Of a stretch of DNA of 51,853 bases, positions 18,437-27,363 are shown piece after piece (within the stretch, counting starts at the first letter, position 1; each line of letters begins with the position of its first letter). The notes beneath the pieces were generated by a model, which had not been told where the DNA came from, made no database searches, and worked only from the letters and a program-made list of their open reading frames with translations. The DNA comes from Hymenobacter sp. (GTDB lineage: Bacteria; Bacteroidota; Bacteroidia; Cytophagales; Hymenobacteraceae): the NCBI GenBank assembly GCA_025354605.1, contig JANXMN010000236.1:1-51853 (forward strand), read 5' to 3'. Both the position numbers and the translations under genes were made by a program.

Positions 18437-20340
18437 CTGAGCGCGAACCCGACCCTTTATATGACGCCCTGCGCGACCGACTGGCCGACTACGGCCAGGA
18501 GCCGCCCGCGCCGCTGTGGGCCACTATCCGGGCGCAGCTGCCGCCGCCGGTGGCCGTCCCGGTGCTCCGCCCGCGCCGCCGCTGGCGACGGGCGCTACTA
18601 AGTTTGCTGCTCCTGCTGGTAGCGATTGGCGGCTGGCGGTGGTGGCCGGTAGCCGGGCGCTACGCCGGGCGCGATGAGGCCCGGCCGGCACCCGCAAGCA
18701 AGCCAGCGAGTGCCGGCGGGGCCGGGTCTGCCGAACGCGGAGTAGGTGCGCCGGCATCCTCGGCTACTACAGGTCCGGCGGTTGCTACGCAACCATCGCG
18801 GGCCGCCCAAACCGGGCTGTTTGCAGAAGTCAGCACTCCCACAAATAAGCAGTTAGCGGAAGACTACAGCGGGCCACAAGGCGGCAATACGCCAGCCAAT
18901 GGTACCAGACCGGTTGCTTTGGTGATGCGCAAACAGTCCGACGCGGCCCAGGCCGGCGCCATTGCCGCCAGCCCAATGGCCACCATGCCAGGCAGCCGGA
19001 CGCGCGGGCAGTCGCCCCGGGCTCTGAGCGAAAAGGGGGCTTTGGCAACTGCGACTGCGAGCCGGACCACCGGCGGCAGCACCAGCACTCGGGGCACCAG
19101 CAGCCAGGCCGCCGCTCCGCTGAAACCCGGGCTGACGACGACTTCAGGCCAGGCAGCGCGCTTAGTAGCGGCCGCCCATGACACTGGGTTGGCGCAGGGC
19201 AGCAGCCCTGACAAACCGGCAACCCCGCCCACTGCCTATTCAGGGGCACCAACGGTGAAGGCTAGCCCGGCCGCAACAGTCGCCGGAGCTGCGGTAGCTG
19301 TTTCGGCCGCGGCCGTACCTGCTGCTGCTTCAGCTGCTCTTACGGTGCCAGCCACCTCCGGAGCAGCTGCCGACACGAAGTCGCGGGCGGTATCCGTCGT
19401 CAGGAACCCGCCCGAAGCTGGTTCGGCAGCGGGCAGCCGAAGAAGCCATTCCTTGGCGGTGGCCAGGAGCCGGGCGCGGCCGGCAGGCGGTCGGGCCCAG
19501 GGCGGCGCAGCCGTGGCCATGGGGCCGGCGGAAGCGTGGCGGCCCCTCGCCGGCCGGCCGGCGGTACTGCTGCCAACTTCGTCGCTCACCCGGCCCGGAG
19601 CGCTGGCGGGCGTCGACACGCTGCCGCGGCTGCCGGCCCTGGCCCCGGCGCGCTGGGCCATTCAAGTGCTGGGCGGGCCGAGCCTTTCGTACCGGTACCT
19701 GGGCTCGGCTTCGCAGCTCAATGCCCCTGCCCCACCGAGGGTCAATTACAGCTTAGCGGCCAACCCCGACGTGGCCACGCTGGAGCGGCCCGCCCTGTCC
19801 GGGGGCGGGGAGTTGAGCATCCGGCGCCAGCTGCCCGGTCCCTGGAGCATTTCGGCCGGGCTGGGCTACGTTGAATACGCCACCCGGCTGGCAGTGCAGC
19901 TTGTGAAGCCCGCCGCAGCTTCCAGCTTCGTACCCTTCTCCGATTCGACCATTGCCAGTTTTCACCGGCGCGACACCTACCGCTTCGTGACCATCCCCGT
20001 GCGGCTGGGGTACTCCCGGGCCGTATCGAACCGCTGGCGGGTGGGGGTGCTGGCCGGAGCCGATGCCGCCATCTACGTGGGTGGCCGCACCACCGAGGGC
20101 AGCGCCTGCGCCTGCCAAACCCAGACCTGGGGACCGGACAATAGCCCCTACCGCCGCCTGAGCCTAGGCCTGAGCCTCGGAGTAGAGGCCCGCTATCGTT
20201 TGAACGGCCGGTGGGAGCTCCTGGCGCAGCCCGCTGCCTCCTACCTGCTTTCGCCGCTGAACAAGCTTTCGACCACCGACTACGAGCGGCACCTTTTCGG
20301 GGCTACCGCCCTGCTGGGAGCCGCCTGGGATTTGCCCTGA
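18433..20340 (+). CDS. Membrane-anchored protein with low-complexity linker and C-terminal outer-membrane beta-barrel-like domain; putative anti-sigma partner
   Basis: 4-bp overlap with ECF sigma; TM RALLSLLLLLVAIGGWRWWPV; A/S/T/P-rich linker; barrel-like GELSIRRQLPGPWSISAGLGYVEYATRL ... YRLNGRWELLAQPAASYLLSPLN. Confidence 0.8.
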   Translation: MTEREPDPLYDALRDRLADYGQEPPAPLWATIRAQLPPPVAVPVLRPRRRWRRALLSLLLLLVAIGGWRWWPVAGRYAGRDEARPAPASKPASAGGAGSAERGVGAPASSATTGPAVATQPSRAAQTGLFAEVSTPTNKQLAEDYSGPQGGNTPANGTRPVALVMRKQSDAAQAGAIAASPMATMPGSRTRGQSPRALSEKGALATATASRTTGGSTSTRGTSSQAAAPLKPGLTTTSGQAARLVAAAHDTGLAQGSSPDKPATPPTAYSGAPTVKASPAATVAGAAVAVSAAAVPAAASAALTVPATSGAAADTKSRAVSVVRNPPEAGSAAGSRRSHSLAVARSRARPAGGRAQGGAAVAMGPAEAWRPLAGRPAVLLPTSSLTRPGALAGVDTLPRLPALAPARWAIQVLGGPSLSYRYLGSASQLNAPAPPRVNYSLAANPDVATLERPALSGGGELSIRRQLPGPWSISAGLGYVEYATRLAVQLVKPAAASSFVPFSDSTIASFHRRDTYRFVTIPVRLGYSRAVSNRWRVGVLAGADAAIYVGGRTTEGSACACQTQTWGPDNSPYRRLSLGLSLGVEARYRLNGRWELLAQPAASYLLSPLNKLSTTDYERHLFGATALLGAAWDLP

Positions 20341-20398
20341 TTTGTTCGCACCCGGCCCTTTCGGCTGGCTGGCCAGCGGCTGAAAGCGGGTAGCGGCA

Positions 20399-20582
20399 CT
20401 GCTTACTAACTGCTGTTACGCAGTGGCTGCCGAAACCCGGGTTTTGTTTCGGGTTGCTCGTTGCTTGTTTCTGGTTCACCCTAGATAATCAACCATCAAC
20501 CAGGAACAAGCAACGTGGAATGAGCAACCAGAAACAAAAACACGGGCTGCTTTAGCGGCTGCGTAACAGCAGGTAGTAACCG
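20399..20582. repeat. MITE-like long imperfect inverted repeat
   Basis: Left CTGCTTACTAACTGCTGTTACGCAG...GTTTCGGGTTGCTCGTTGCTTGTTTCTGGTT against right CCAGGAACAAGCAACGTGGAATGAGCAACCAGAAAC...CTGCGTAACAGCAGGTAGTAAC. Confidence 0.75.
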
Positions 20583-20602
20583 TTCTTTTTCCTCCGAATT
20601 TT

Positions 20603-21616
20603 ATGAAGCATTTCCCCTTGCTGAGCCTTGGCCTGGCGCTACTGGCCGCCTGTAATAAAGAAGATGACATCATCAATTGCGGACCCTTGCCCACCGCTGA
20701 CCTGACCACGGGCACGCTGGCCGATTTGCGCAGGGCCTCCCCGGCCCTGCAAACGTTCACCTTCGACCTGGGCCAGCCCCAGAGCCTGCGCACCCTGAAA
20801 GGAGCCACGGTCACCTTTGGGGCGGGCGTATTTCTGCTGCCCAACGGCTCGGTAGCGACGGGCCAGGCCCAGCTGCGCCTGCGCGAGATTTACGAGGTGC
20901 CCGACATGCTATTAGCCGACCTGCCGACCATCACCTACGTGGGTTTCAATAACCGGCGGGTGCTGCTGTCCGGCGGCGAATTCAACCTGCAGGTGTGGCA
21001 GGGCAGCACCCGGCTGCGGCTGGCGGGCACCAGCGTAGCGGGCAGCCCCCAGCCGCCCCGCATTGACCTGAAATCGCCTCTGCCCACCGTCAACCCCGAT
21101 ACGGCCAGGATGCTGCTGTGGAACCAGCCCGCCGTGAGCCTCGGCACCGCGCCGCGCGATTCGGCCGGCTGGCAGCTGGTTTACGGCCCGGCCGTAAGCC
21201 CGAATAGCACATCCATTCCGGTGCCTTTAACGGCGGGCTACTACTCGGCGGCGCTGCCGCTCGACTCGATTGGCTACTGGAATATCGACCGTATCTGGCC
21301 GGCCTACCAGAGTATGGCTTCGGGCTATATCAGTGTGGAAGTGCCCAACGCGGCTACCGCGGCGGGTATGCGGGTGTACTTCCGGCCCGTGGGCCTCAAC
21401 GGGCTGGCCCGCGGCGTGCTGGCCTACCCATCCCCAACCCGCTGGTCCAGCACCCTGCCTTACGGGGTTGATGTGGTGGCGGTGGTGTTGCAGGAGCGCG
21501 CCGGCCACCTGTATTTCGGCACCCAGCGCGTCACCACGGCAGCCGGCCTCGTCGTCACCCCCACGCTGGAAGCTTTGAGCGTGGCCGAGATTGTGCGGCG
21601 CATCCGGCTACTGTAG
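20603..21616 (+). CDS. Hypothetical lipoprotein
   Basis: MKHFPLLSLGLALLAACNKEDD lipobox; secreted protein character. Confidence 0.75.
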   Translation: MKHFPLLSLGLALLAACNKEDDIINCGPLPTADLTTGTLADLRRASPALQTFTFDLGQPQSLRTLKGATVTFGAGVFLLPNGSVATGQAQLRLREIYEVPDMLLADLPTITYVGFNNRRVLLSGGEFNLQVWQGSTRLRLAGTSVAGSPQPPRIDLKSPLPTVNPDTARMLLWNQPAVSLGTAPRDSAGWQLVYGPAVSPNSTSIPVPLTAGYYSAALPLDSIGYWNIDRIWPAYQSMASGYISVEVPNAATAAGMRVYFRPVGLNGLARGVLAYPSPTRWSSTLPYGVDVVAVVLQERAGHLYFGTQRVTTAAGLVVTPTLEALSVAEIVRRIRLL

Positions 21617-22879
21617 CGCGCCGCCAATCACCACGTCGCGCACCGGGTTTTCGCCCAGCCAGTACGGGATTTCGGCCACACTGCCCAGGTTCAGCACCAG
21701 CACGTCGGCGCGCTTGCCCGGCTCCAGGCTACCGCAGTCGGCGGCCCGATTGATGGCCCAGGCCGCGTTGAGGGTGGCGGCGGCCACGGCCTCGGTGGGC
21801 GTGAGGCCCATTTTGAGGCAGGCCACCGACAGGGCCAGCCACAGGTTTTTGCTAGGGCAGGAGCCGGGGTTGAAATCGGTACTCACCGCCACCGGCAGCC
21901 CGGCATCGATGAAAGCGCGACCGGGGGCGTAGGTTTCCTGGCGCAGAAACAGCGGCACCAGCGGCAGCAGCACGGCCACGGTACGTCCCTGGGTTTGCTG
22001 CGCGATGCGGCCGGCGGCGGCCGGCGTGAGGTAGTCGCAGTGGTCGACGCTGATGGCCCCCAGCCCGGCGGCCATCTCGCAGCCGCCGAGGTCGTGCAAC
22101 TGCTCGGCATGAATTTTCAGGCCGAAGCCAAGGGCCCGGGCCTGCTCCAGGTAGCGGCGCGCCACGTTGAGCGGGAAAGCGCCTTCCTCGCAGAAAATAT
22201 CCACGAACTCGGCTTCACCGCGCAGCTCGGGCAGCACTTCGCGCAGCAGAAAATCGGCGTAGGCGGCCGGGCCGGCGGCCTTGAACTCGGGCGGCACCAC
22301 GTGCGCCCCCAGAAAGGTAGGCACCACCCGCACCGGCTGGCAGCGGCCGGCCTCGGCGGCCACGCGCACCAGCCGCAGCTCGGTGTCGCGGTCGAGGCCG
22401 TAGCCGCTTTTGGCCTCGACGGTGGTGACGCCGTAGCGCCGGAATCCTTCCAGGTGCTGCAGGGCATTGGCCAGCAGCTCGCCCCCGGAAGCGGCGCGGG
22501 TGGCGAGCACGGTACTCAGGATACCGCCGCCGCTGGCTAGGATGTCGAGGTAGCTTTCGCCGCGCAGCTTGCGCTCGAATTCGTGAGCCCGGTTGCCGCC
22601 GAACACCAGGTGGGTGTGGCATTCCACCAGCCCGGGCAGCACCACGCGCCCGCTGGCATCAAGAGTGCGCGTGGCGGGCGTGAGGCGGGCCGCGTCGAGC
22701 TCGGCCATGGGGCCGACGGCGGCAATGGTGTCGCCTACGCAGGCCACGTAGCCGTTTTCGATGATGCGCCAGCGGCCGAGGTCGGGGCCGGCCAGGGGGC
22801 GGCCGGTGGGGCCGCCGGCCAAGGTGAGTACCTGCGCGGCGTGCTGAATAACGAGGGAATACGGAGCGGAAGCAGCCAT
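21608..22879 (-). CDS. hutI: Imidazolonepropionase
   Basis: GLVECHTHLVFGGNRAHEFERKLRGESYLDI, VEAKSGYGLDRDTELRLVRV, FLGAHVVPPEFK, AVSTDFNPGSCPSKNLWLALSVACLKMGLTP. Confidence 0.96.
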   Translation of the reverse strand: MAASAPYSLVIQHAAQVLTLAGGPTGRPLAGPDLGRWRIIENGYVACVGDTIAAVGPMAELDAARLTPATRTLDASGRVVLPGLVECHTHLVFGGNRAHEFERKLRGESYLDILASGGGILSTVLATRAASGGELLANALQHLEGFRRYGVTTVEAKSGYGLDRDTELRLVRVAAEAGRCQPVRVVPTFLGAHVVPPEFKAAGPAAYADFLLREVLPELRGEAEFVDIFCEEGAFPLNVARRYLEQARALGFGLKIHAEQLHDLGGCEMAAGLGAISVDHCDYLTPAAAGRIAQQTQGRTVAVLLPLVPLFLRQETYAPGRAFIDAGLPVAVSTDFNPGSCPSKNLWLALSVACLKMGLTPTEAVAAATLNAAWAINRAADCGSLEPGKRADVLVLNLGSVAEIPYWLGENPVRDVVIGGALQ

Positions 22880-22962
22880 GCGGGAAACAACGGGTGGGAC
22901 GGCAAAGTACGGCCGCCCCCGCCGGCTTTGCGTACCTACCGGCTCCGCCCAGCTTTGTTCCG

Positions 22963-23511
22963 ATGCCCGACGCTGCCCCTGCCCCGCTCATTCTCACCCT
23001 CGCCCTCGACAACGCGGCCCAGACATATTTCGACGCCCTGCGCCGCCGGCACTTCCCGCCGCGCCTCAACTACCTGGCGGCCCACCTCACCCTGTTTCAT
23101 CACCTGCCCGGAACTGAATTTGAAGCCGTGCGCGCCCGGCTGGCGGCCCTGGCCAGCGCCCGGCGGCCGCTGCCGCTGCGCGTAACGGGCCTGCGCTCGC
23201 TGGGTCGCGGCGTCGCCTTCACCCTCGAAAGCGCCGCGCTGCGGGCCCTGCACCGGGAGCTGCAGGCCGGGTTTGCCCCCCACCTCACGCCGCAGGACCG
23301 GCAACCGCTACAGCCCCACGTCACCATTCAGAATAAAGTAGAGCCCGAAACTGCCCGGCAGCTGCTACTGGAGCTGCAAGCCGATTTCGCGCCGTTCGGG
23401 GCCGTGGGCACAGGCCTGCACCTGTGGGCCTACCAGGGCGGCCCCTGGGAAAGCCTGGCCGAGCTCGGCTTCCATAACGACAATATTCCCATAGCTGGGC
23501 CGGGCGGTTGA
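22963..23511 (+). CDS. 2'-5' RNA ligase / 2H phosphoesterase family protein
   Basis: Two HxT motifs: LAAHLTLFHHL and QPHVTIQNKV. Confidence 0.82.
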   Translation: MPDAAPAPLILTLALDNAAQTYFDALRRRHFPPRLNYLAAHLTLFHHLPGTEFEAVRARLAALASARRPLPLRVTGLRSLGRGVAFTLESAALRALHRELQAGFAPHLTPQDRQPLQPHVTIQNKVEPETARQLLLELQADFAPFGAVGTGLHLWAYQGGPWESLAELGFHNDNIPIAGPGG

Positions 23512-23559
23512 AGCCTGGTATACGGTATGGCTGGCTAAACCATCGGCATCAGCCGGCTC

Positions 23560-24029
23560 ATGCGCTGGTGCAAAAGCATGGCCGCAGTCGCTGACTTCGG
23601 CAACGCGACCACTCCGCACCAGCCGGGCGGCGCGCTGGCTAGGGGCGCGCTGGCCGGCCCGGCTCCAGCCCAGCGAGCGCTGCTGCCACCACCATGCCCC
23701 GAAGCCGAACAGCACCGGGTAGTAGCCCAGGGTGTAGCAGTTTTTGCCGTGCAGGGCAGCTAAAGCGGGCCCACACCCAGACGGCCCCGCAGCAGGCGGC
23801 GCGCGGGCGTGAGCAGCAGCGCCCCGCCCAGCGCGGCAATAAAAAACAGGGTGATGTACTCATTCAGCAGCCCCAGCCCGAGGCCCAGGCCCAGCAAGTA
23901 GAGAAACCGCAGCCGCGCCTCCCGCAGGTAGCGTACCCGCCAGTAGAGGCAGAACACGAAGCCGAAGACTTCAAACGAGTTAGGCTGAAACAGCCAGGCA
24001 AAGCAAGGTCGAAGCCCGTGGTTTGCCAA
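23560..24029 (-). pseudogene. Decayed glycosyltransferase-39-like (ArnT/PMT-type) membrane protein gene with central deletion and frameshift
   Basis: LFQPNSFEVFGFVFCLYWRVRYLREARLRFLYLLGLGLGLGLLNEYITLFFIAALGGALLLTPARRLLRG, stop, then in another frame ALHGKNCYTLGYYPVLFGFGAWWWQ. Confidence 0.65.
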
Positions 24030-24089
24030 TCACTGCTTTATTTTACCTGCTTACCTTTTCACGCCCCAGCGGCCCGCTTTCTTTTTCGC

Positions 24090-24704
24090 ATGATTCTCTA
24101 CGGTTATAAAGGCTCGCTCGTGCGCACGACAGCCCTGCCGGGCGCGGTCTGTCCCGCCTGCAACTCCTTCAACACGATGCAGGCCAGCGTGTACAGCCAG
24201 TACGCCCACGTGTACTACATCCCGTTCTTCCCCTTCAGCAAGAAAGCCATTGCGCAGTGCACCAGTTGCCAGCAGGGCTGGGAAGAAAAAGGCCTGCCCG
24301 CCCAACTGCACACCGCCGTGCAGTCGGCCAAGCAAAGCACCCGCTTGCCGCTCTGGAACTGGGCCGGCGTGGGCGTGGTGGCCGTAGGCATTGCCTGGGC
24401 CGCCGTGGCCGGGCAGCGCCACGAGCGCGACCGCAACGCCTGGCTGGTAGCACCGCGCGCCGGCGACCTCTACACCGTGCACTCGCCCGGCGACAGCACC
24501 AAGTTTTCGCTGCTCAAAGTGGTGAGCGCCCACGGCAACACCGTGGAAGTGGTGCAAAACGAGTACGAAATTGATAGCAACGACCCGGTTTCCGAGCTCA
24601 ACGCGCCCAGCAAATACAGCAAGGAGTCAGAGTCGCTCACCCAGCTCGACCTGCAAATCATGCACAACAAAGGCCAGCTGACCGACGTGACCCGGCTGGA
24701 TTGA
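24090..24704 (+). CDS. Zinc-ribbon-containing membrane protein, unknown function
   Basis: VCPACN...YAHVYYIPFFPFSKKAIAQCTSCQQGW (two CxxC), one TM segment. Confidence 0.75.
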   Translation: MILYGYKGSLVRTTALPGAVCPACNSFNTMQASVYSQYAHVYYIPFFPFSKKAIAQCTSCQQGWEEKGLPAQLHTAVQSAKQSTRLPLWNWAGVGVVAVGIAWAAVAGQRHERDRNAWLVAPRAGDLYTVHSPGDSTKFSLLKVVSAHGNTVEVVQNEYEIDSNDPVSELNAPSKYSKESESLTQLDLQIMHNKGQLTDVTRLD

Positions 24705-24720
24705 TTGGCACCCGCCGGCG

Positions 24721-25734
24721 CTACTTGTCCGGCCAAAGGCCCGCCCAGCGCAGGAAGTCCTCCCCCACCTGGTCCCAGTAGAAGTCATCGTAGTCGGGCT
24801 GGCCGTTTTTGACGCCGAAGAAATTGTGCTCGCGCCCGGGATATTCGCGGAAGGTGAAGTTGGTGCGGTGCTGCCGGATGGCTTCCAGGCGCAGGTAGTC
24901 GTCGCCGGCCACCCCCCGGTCGAGGGTGCCGAAACCGATGAACATGGGCACCCGCGTGCGCAGCAGCTCGGGTATTTCCGATGCCGCAAAGCCGTAGGAG
25001 TTGCGCGGGTCGTCGCCCAGGCAGTCGGTGCGGGTAGGGTCGGCCACTACTTCCTGCCAGCGCCGGAAAGTGCCGGCCACTTCGGCCGTATCGGCGGCTT
25101 GCCGGCCCAAGGCCAGCATCGACATCTGCCGGCCCAGCGGGTTGCCGCTTAAGTACACCGCCCGGCTCACCAGGCCCGGCACGGCGGCCAGGTGCGCCAC
25201 CACGGCCGCGCCCTGCGAGTGCCCAGCGATGACGACGCGCCCAGCCTCCACCCAAGGCTGCTTTTTGAGGAAGCGCAGCACCGCCTCGTCGCGCCGCAGG
25301 TAGTAGCCGAGGTAGTTGCGGGCGCAGTAGTAGGCCGGCGGCCGGCGCTCCCTGAAAATGGTGTTGGGGTTTTGGCCAGTCACATCGAAGGTTAGCGGTA
25401 TGCCCGGCTTGCTGATGATGGCTAGGTGACAGCTTTCGAGCACCTTTTTAGGGTGAAACGGAAACACCGGGTAAGTCCCGCCTTCCTTATAGAGCAGCAG
25501 CGGCGTAGGTATCGAGCCCTGCTCCCACAGCAACAACGGCTTCTTGCGTTTCTCCTCCCCCGGTTTCGACATGAGCAGCACCTGTACACTGTCGCGGCCG
25601 AACATGACCGTGAGGCGACGGTAGCCGAAGCTTTCGGGGGTGCGGGCGGCGGCGGGGGTTGTTTGGGCGGGGCTGCGGAGGGAGAGCAGCAGGAGCGAAA
25701 GGAGTAGCAACCTTCTCAGTTGAGCCAAAAGCAT
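24721..25734 (-). CDS. Alpha/beta hydrolase family protein (secreted)
   Basis: Signal-like N-terminus; AGHSQGAAVVAHLA nucleophile elbow; GREHNFFG C-terminal His region. Confidence 0.82.
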   Translation of the reverse strand: MLLAQLRRLLLLSLLLLSLRSPAQTTPAAARTPESFGYRRLTVMFGRDSVQVLLMSKPGEEKRKKPLLLWEQGSIPTPLLLYKEGGTYPVFPFHPKKVLESCHLAIISKPGIPLTFDVTGQNPNTIFRERRPPAYYCARNYLGYYLRRDEAVLRFLKKQPWVEAGRVVIAGHSQGAAVVAHLAAVPGLVSRAVYLSGNPLGRQMSMLALGRQAADTAEVAGTFRRWQEVVADPTRTDCLGDDPRNSYGFAASEIPELLRTRVPMFIGFGTLDRGVAGDDYLRLEAIRQHRTNFTFREYPGREHNFFGVKNGQPDYDDFYWDQVGEDFLRWAGLWPDK

Positions 25735-25834
25735 CAGGAGCAATAAAGCTCCAGCAACTGAAAGTAGGTGCCGGAGTTTGGCAAGGACCAGTGCCGTTGC
25801 GCAGTGGTTGCGCTCAGCAATTGTGGTGCTGGTG

Positions 25835-26593
25835 TTATTCCCCCAGCAAATCTTGCACAAACTGCATGTAAGCCTCCCGCACGGGCAGCTCCAAGTCAGT
25901 CACTAGTTCCCGGCGCGTGGTTGTGGTGGCTTGCTGCGTCACCGGGTTGAAGCCTTCGCGCTCCACGTCTTGCCAGTACACGCCCAAGCCCCGGCGCTGC
26001 CAAGCCGGCAGGTTGTTGAAATTGATTCCGCGCTGAAACAGCAGCTCATTTTTGTCAGCCGTGCTCAGCCCACGAATATGGTTTGTAGCCCCAACTTCAG
26101 TGGCACCTTCGCCGCGCAGTAGCCAGTAGCAGTGTGCGTTCAGCGCATTGCGCAGGGCATCTTCGGCTCGCCAGCGGAAGTAGTCAACCACATCGCCGGA
26201 CCGGGGTAGTTGGGCGATACGACAGTCGAACACGCCCATATCGCCGAGTAGCAGGGAGAATTTGGCCGAAGCTTCACCCGCCAGAATGCTGTGGTACTTG
26301 CGCAGCTTGCGGCCGAAGGTATTTGCGTCAGTATCGAAAAGCAGCGAAATCTCGTCGCTCTGGGCGTAGCCGTAGCGCACCGGAAACCCGCTTTGCAGCA
26401 GGTGGCGCACGGTGCCCGCCATACAGTCACGAAACCGTTCGTCGAAGGGCCGCGCGAAGTCGTGCGTTTCCTTGGTAAGGCGGGTAAAGTTGCGGCCGTC
26501 GAGCCGGGCCACCAGGTAAAGACCGGGCAGGGCACAGTGGTCGTGGGCCGTTTCGAAAACCCGCAGGCGCGAGTCGAGGTCGTCAAATTTCAT
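25835..26593 (-). CDS. Thg1-like protein (tRNAHis guanylyltransferase / 3'-5' polymerase family)
   Basis: VARLDGRNFTRLTKETHDFARPFDERFRDCM, VRYGYAQSDEISLLFDTDANTFGRKLRKYHSILAG, NELLFQRGINFNNLPAWQRRG. Confidence 0.88.
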   Translation of the reverse strand: MKFDDLDSRLRVFETAHDHCALPGLYLVARLDGRNFTRLTKETHDFARPFDERFRDCMAGTVRHLLQSGFPVRYGYAQSDEISLLFDTDANTFGRKLRKYHSILAGEASAKFSLLLGDMGVFDCRIAQLPRSGDVVDYFRWRAEDALRNALNAHCYWLLRGEGATEVGATNHIRGLSTADKNELLFQRGINFNNLPAWQRRGLGVYWQDVEREGFNPVTQQATTTTRRELVTDLELPVREAYMQFVQDLLGE

Positions 26594-27033
26594 ACTTGCC
26601 AGGGTTCGACCACAAACTGACCGTGGTCGTCGATGCGCACAAAGTAAAGCTCATCGAACCCTTCCTCGTAGCAGGGCAGTTTCAAGCGGGCGCGGGTACC
26701 CCTAATTCCCCGCTCGGGCACTTGCTCGGCCGGCGGACGGAGCTGGTTGCGCAGAAGCGCCGCCTCGGCTGCTGAGTTAAAATAGTAGCCTACCACGGCA
26801 TATCCGGCGGCTTTGGCCGGCCCCAGGTAGCGGGCGCGCTCGGCAACCGTGGGGTTGGTGTTGTCGACGACGAACCGGGCTTGAGTGGTGAGGCAAAACT
26901 GAAGAAGCAGCGCCTCACGGTGGCGGGTACGCAGCAAATCGAGGCTGATGCGCACGTGTGAGTTGAGCAGGCGCTGGCAGTAGTACGTGCTTTTGCCAGT
27001 GGCCTGAATCCCGCAAAAAATAATAGCCTGCAT
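26590..27033 (-). CDS. P-loop polynucleotide kinase-like NTPase
   Basis: MQAIIFCGIQATGKSTYY Walker A; VVDNTNPTVAERARYL motif typical of PNK-type kinases; ATGA overlap with Thg1-like gene. Confidence 0.85.
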   Translation of the reverse strand: MQAIIFCGIQATGKSTYYCQRLLNSHVRISLDLLRTRHREALLLQFCLTTQARFVVDNTNPTVAERARYLGPAKAAGYAVVGYYFNSAAEAALLRNQLRPPAEQVPERGIRGTRARLKLPCYEEGFDELYFVRIDDHGQFVVEPWQV

Positions 27034-27102
27034 GAGGGGCTGAAAGAAAAGTGAGCCGGCAAAATTGAGCCGGCAAAATTGAGTCAACGGCCCAAAAGCG
27101 GC

Positions 27103-27363
27103 CTAGCTGCCCCACTCCGGCAGCTGTACCCGCGCCAGGTACTCGCCCAGCCCGGCCGGCTTCTGGAACACGTGGATGAACAGCACGGCCTCTTCGCCTC
27201 GGCTGCGCCAGGTTTCGGCAAAAAAGCCCTCCACGGCATATAGCGCCAGGTCGAAGCTGTCCTCGGCTCGCTCGGCCAGGCGAGTGCCGTGCCGGGCCAG
27301 GTAGTCGAGCTGGCGGCGCTGGTGCAGGGCTTTGAAGGCGGTGATGGTCAACTCCTTTAACAT
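27103..27363 (-). CDS. Hypothetical protein (86 aa)
   Basis: MLKELTITAFKALHQRRQLDYLARHGTRLAERAEDSFDLALYAVEGFFAETW; same strand, 70 bp upstream of the kinase gene. Confidence 0.65.
   Translation of the reverse strand: MLKELTITAFKALHQRRQLDYLARHGTRLAERAEDSFDLALYAVEGFFAETWRSRGEEAVLFIHVFQKPAGLGEYLARVQLPEWGS

Noticed and set aside
27052-27081. Short direct duplication gagccggcaaaatt x2 upstream of the kinase gene
   Set aside because: Only two 14-bp copies; too small to support a functional claim beyond local duplication.
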